DNA of 64,000 nucleotides from Nonlabens agnitus (lineage in GTDB: Bacteria; Bacteroidota; Bacteroidia; Flavobacteriales; Flavobacteriaceae): the NCBI RefSeq assembly GCF_002994045.1, contig NZ_MQUC01000003.1:2022501-2086500 (forward strand), in the 5' to 3' direction. The number at the start of each line of letters is the position of its first letter. Position 1 is the first letter of the stretch. This document shows positions 62,383 through 64,000 of this stretch, piece after piece. Position numbers and translations under genes: made by a program. The notes beneath the pieces are model-generated. The model made no database searches and was not told the DNA's origin. It saw only the letters and a program-made list of their open reading frames with translations.

Positions 62383-63774
62383 TTGAATACTAAGTACATC
62401 GATCTCATTGATCAGACCTACCACTTTCCTACGGAAGAGTTTGACATCAAAGAAAAGCAACTGCACTTCCACGGTATTGACCTCATGAAACTGGTCCAGG
62501 AATATGGCAGCCCATTGAAGTTCACGTATCTACCTAAAATTTCAGAGAACATCAACCGTGCAAAAGGATGGTTTGAATCCGCTTTCGCGAAAGCGGACTA
62601 TCAAGCAAAATATCGTTACTGCTATTGCACTAAGAGTTCCCATTTTAAGTACGTGCTGGATGAGGCGCTCAAAAATGATATCCATGTCGAGACCAGTAGT
62701 GCTTTTGATATTAATATTGTAAAGAGCCTTAGAGAAAGTGGTAAGATCACCAAGGATACTTTTGTGATTTGCAACGGCTTCAAACGTGATTTGTACATAG
62801 AGAATATCGCTAGCCTGATTGATTCTGGACAGCACAATTGTATTCCTGTAATTGACAATCATGAAGAGTTGCCATTACTTCAACAAGCGACGGAAAAGAA
62901 ATTCAAAGTAGGAATACGCATTGCCAGTGAGGAAGAGCCAAAATTTGAATTCTACACCAGTAGATTGGGAATAGGCTATAAAAACATCAATGCATTTTAC
63001 AAAAACCAGATTGAAGGTAACGATCAAGTAGAGCTCAAAATGCTTCACTTTTTTATCAATACCGGTATACGCGACACGGCTTATTACTGGAACGAACTTC
63101 ACAAGTGTTTGAAGGTTTACATAGGTCTTAAAAAAATATGTCCATCTCTGGACAGCTTGAATATAGGTGGTGGTTTCCCTATCAAAAACAGTCTAGCTTT
63201 TGATTTTGATTATGAATACATGATTGAAGAGATCGTGAGCCAGATCAAAATCGTTTGTGACGATGCAGAAGTGCCAGTTCCAGATCTTTTCACAGAATTT
63301 GGATCTTTTACCGTTGGAGAAAGCGGTGGCGCGATCTACAAGATTCTACACCAAAAGCAGCAAAACGACCGTGAGAAATGGAGCATGATCAACAGCTCTT
63401 TTATCACCACATTACCAGATTCTTGGGCGATAAGCAAACGCTTTATTTTGTTGCCTCTTAACCGCTGGAATGATGAATATGAACGCGTCCTTTTAGGAGG
63501 GTTGACTTGCGATAGTGATGACTACTACAACAGTGAGCAAAACGTCAATGCCATTTACCTACCTAAATATCACAAGGACAAACCTACTTACATAGGCTTT
63601 TTCAACACAGGTGCATACCAGGAAACCATAGGCGGTTATGGAGGTATTCAGCACTGTTTGATACCAGCGCCTAAGCATGTTTTGATCGATAGAGATGAGA
63701 ATGGCGAGATCGTGACAGAGTTGTTTAGAGACCAGCAAACCTCTGAACAGATGCTTGAAATTTTGGGATACTAA
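62383..63774 (+). CDS. speA: Arginine decarboxylase (PLP, fold III), biosynthetic
   Basis: A 463-residue protein starting with TTG at 62383 ((M)NTKYIDLIDQTYHFPTEEF, the usual start in relatives). The PLP-barrel has KYRYCYCTKSSHFKYVLDEA with the PLP lysine, HVETSSAFDI, LNIGGGFP and the C-terminal GAYQETIGGYGGIQHCLIP. It is shorter than E. coli SpeA and belongs to the Bacteroidota type. It makes agmatine; the agmatinase gene follows, giving putrescine. The palindrome at 62580-62595 is read as AFAKA. Confidence 0.88.
   Translation: MNTKYIDLIDQTYHFPTEEFDIKEKQLHFHGIDLMKLVQEYGSPLKFTYLPKISENINRAKGWFESAFAKADYQAKYRYCYCTKSSHFKYVLDEALKNDIHVETSSAFDINIVKSLRESGKITKDTFVICNGFKRDLYIENIASLIDSGQHNCIPVIDNHEELPLLQQATEKKFKVGIRIASEEEPKFEFYTSRLGIGYKNINAFYKNQIEGNDQVELKMLHFFINTGIRDTAYYWNELHKCLKVYIGLKKICPSLDSLNIGGGFPIKNSLAFDFDYEYMIEEIVSQIKIVCDDAEVPVPDLFTEFGSFTVGESGGAIYKILHQKQQNDREKWSMINSSFITTLPDSWAISKRFILLPLNRWNDEYERVLLGGLTCDSDDYYNSEQNVNAIYLPKYHKDKPTYIGFFNTGAYQETIGGYGGIQHCLIPAPKHVLIDRDENGEIVTELFRDQQTSEQMLEILGY
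62580..62595. repeat. 16-bp palindrome, copy 18 (in speA)
   Basis: Perfect CGCTTTCGCGAAAGCG, in frame, read as AFAKA. Confidence 0.95.
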
Positions 63775-63826
63775 ATCCTCAAGTCATATTTATTATATTT
63801 AAACCTTTGACATTAAATAATTTATC

Positions 63827-64000
63827 ATGAGTACATCTAACTATGCCGGCATCGAGGATCAATATGCTGGATTGGATAACGCATCCATAGTTTTGATCCC
63901 TGTTCCCTATGATGGAACCAGTACCTGGCAAAAAGGAGCCGATAAAGGTCCAGATGCTTTTCTCGACGCGAGTCGCAACATGGAATTATATGACATTGAA
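63827..64000 (+). CDS. speB: Agmatinase SpeB, 5' part (cut by window)
   Basis: Fifty-eight codons from ATG 63827 to the window end without a stop. MSTSNYAGIEDQYAGLDNASIVLIPVPYDGTSTWQKGADKGPDAFLDAS matches the N terminus of ureohydrolases of the agmatinase type (PVPYDGTSTW, KGPDAFL). It would hydrolyse agmatine to putrescine and urea, next to speA by 52 bp. The metal motifs are beyond the window. Confidence 0.88.
   Translation, partial: MSTSNYAGIEDQYAGLDNASIVLIPVPYDGTSTWQKGADKGPDAFLDASRNMELYDIE

Noticed and set aside
469..62595. Reading the palindrome as a ParB parS site
   Set aside because: parS sites are usually few and near the origin with a CACGTG-type centre. Here the centre is TCGCGA and there are at least 18 copies spread evenly, so parS is unlikely.

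Overview
The window is chromosomal DNA of a marine-type member of the Flavobacteriaceae (Bacteroidota). This rests on a porV-porU-gldJ type IX secretion/gliding cluster, a class II HMG-CoA reductase with a mevalonate pathway, an Hpt-Adk fusion, TAnnTTTG-type -7 promoter boxes, and the absence of strong Shine-Dalgarno sequences. Genus was not established; a Nonlabens/Dokdonia-like organism is a guess. About 53 protein genes and two tRNAs are packed closely. I saw no prophage, CRISPR array, rRNA or insertion sequence.

Layout: 1-1221 DUF2851 gene cut by the window edge; 1222-1518 an intergenic stretch with two period-7 tandem repeats; 1.5-5.6 kb CBS/cysteine synthase-like enzyme, LolC/E-like permease, NamZ-like muramidase and a DinB-fold protein; 5.7-9.3 kb obgE, a fused hpt-adk, a REP-like hairpin element and purK; 9.3-11.8 kb DUF6624 lipoprotein, SDR oxidoreductase and M28 peptidase; 11.9-14.7 kb pdhC-pdhA; 14.8-22.2 kb cdd, porV, porU, gldJ; 22.3-31.6 kb murF, tRNA-Phe, tRNA-Val, coaX, an outer-membrane protein, a TPR protein, lptC, a small membrane protein, a CorC/HlyC protein and a PpiD-like isomerase; 31.7-33.9 kb GHMP kinase and HMG-CoA reductase; 34-38.5 kb DPP-IV-like peptidase, POT peptide transporter and a thioredoxin-like protein; 38.5-43.4 kb comEC, C40 peptidase, lpxB, small membrane protein, surE; 43.5-47.6 kb tail-specific protease, DppC-like permease, secreted nuclease; 47.6-54.8 kb the cell-shape operon mreB-mreC-mreD-mrdA-rodA with purH upstream; 55-60.2 kb ABC permease, mvaD, mevalonate kinase, a hypothetical gene and a UbiA prenyltransferase; 60.2-64 kb nitrilase, an RsuA/RluB-type protein lacking its catalytic Asp, speA and the start of speB.

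Functional themes are envelope building (murF, mre operon, lpxB, lptC, comEC, C40 and M28 hydrolases), T9SS/gliding, peptide use (DPP-IV plus POT plus DppC), isoprenoid synthesis split over two loci, purine metabolism (purK, purH, hpt-adk) and polyamine synthesis (speA-speB).

The most striking non-gene signal is a 16-bp perfect palindrome, CGCTTTCGCGAAAGCG (often extended to 20 bp). It occurs 18 times intact or nearly so, plus once interrupted by an insert. Spacing is unusually even (2.1-5.5 kb, mean about 3.45 kb). Most copies lie inside genes, where they encode AFAKA, LSRKR or RFRES. Other points worth checking are the D-to-G change in the pseudouridine synthase, overlapping divergent gene starts at 3862-3884, the REP-like hairpin at 7953-8051, and a cytidine deaminase with no canonical start at its expected N terminus.
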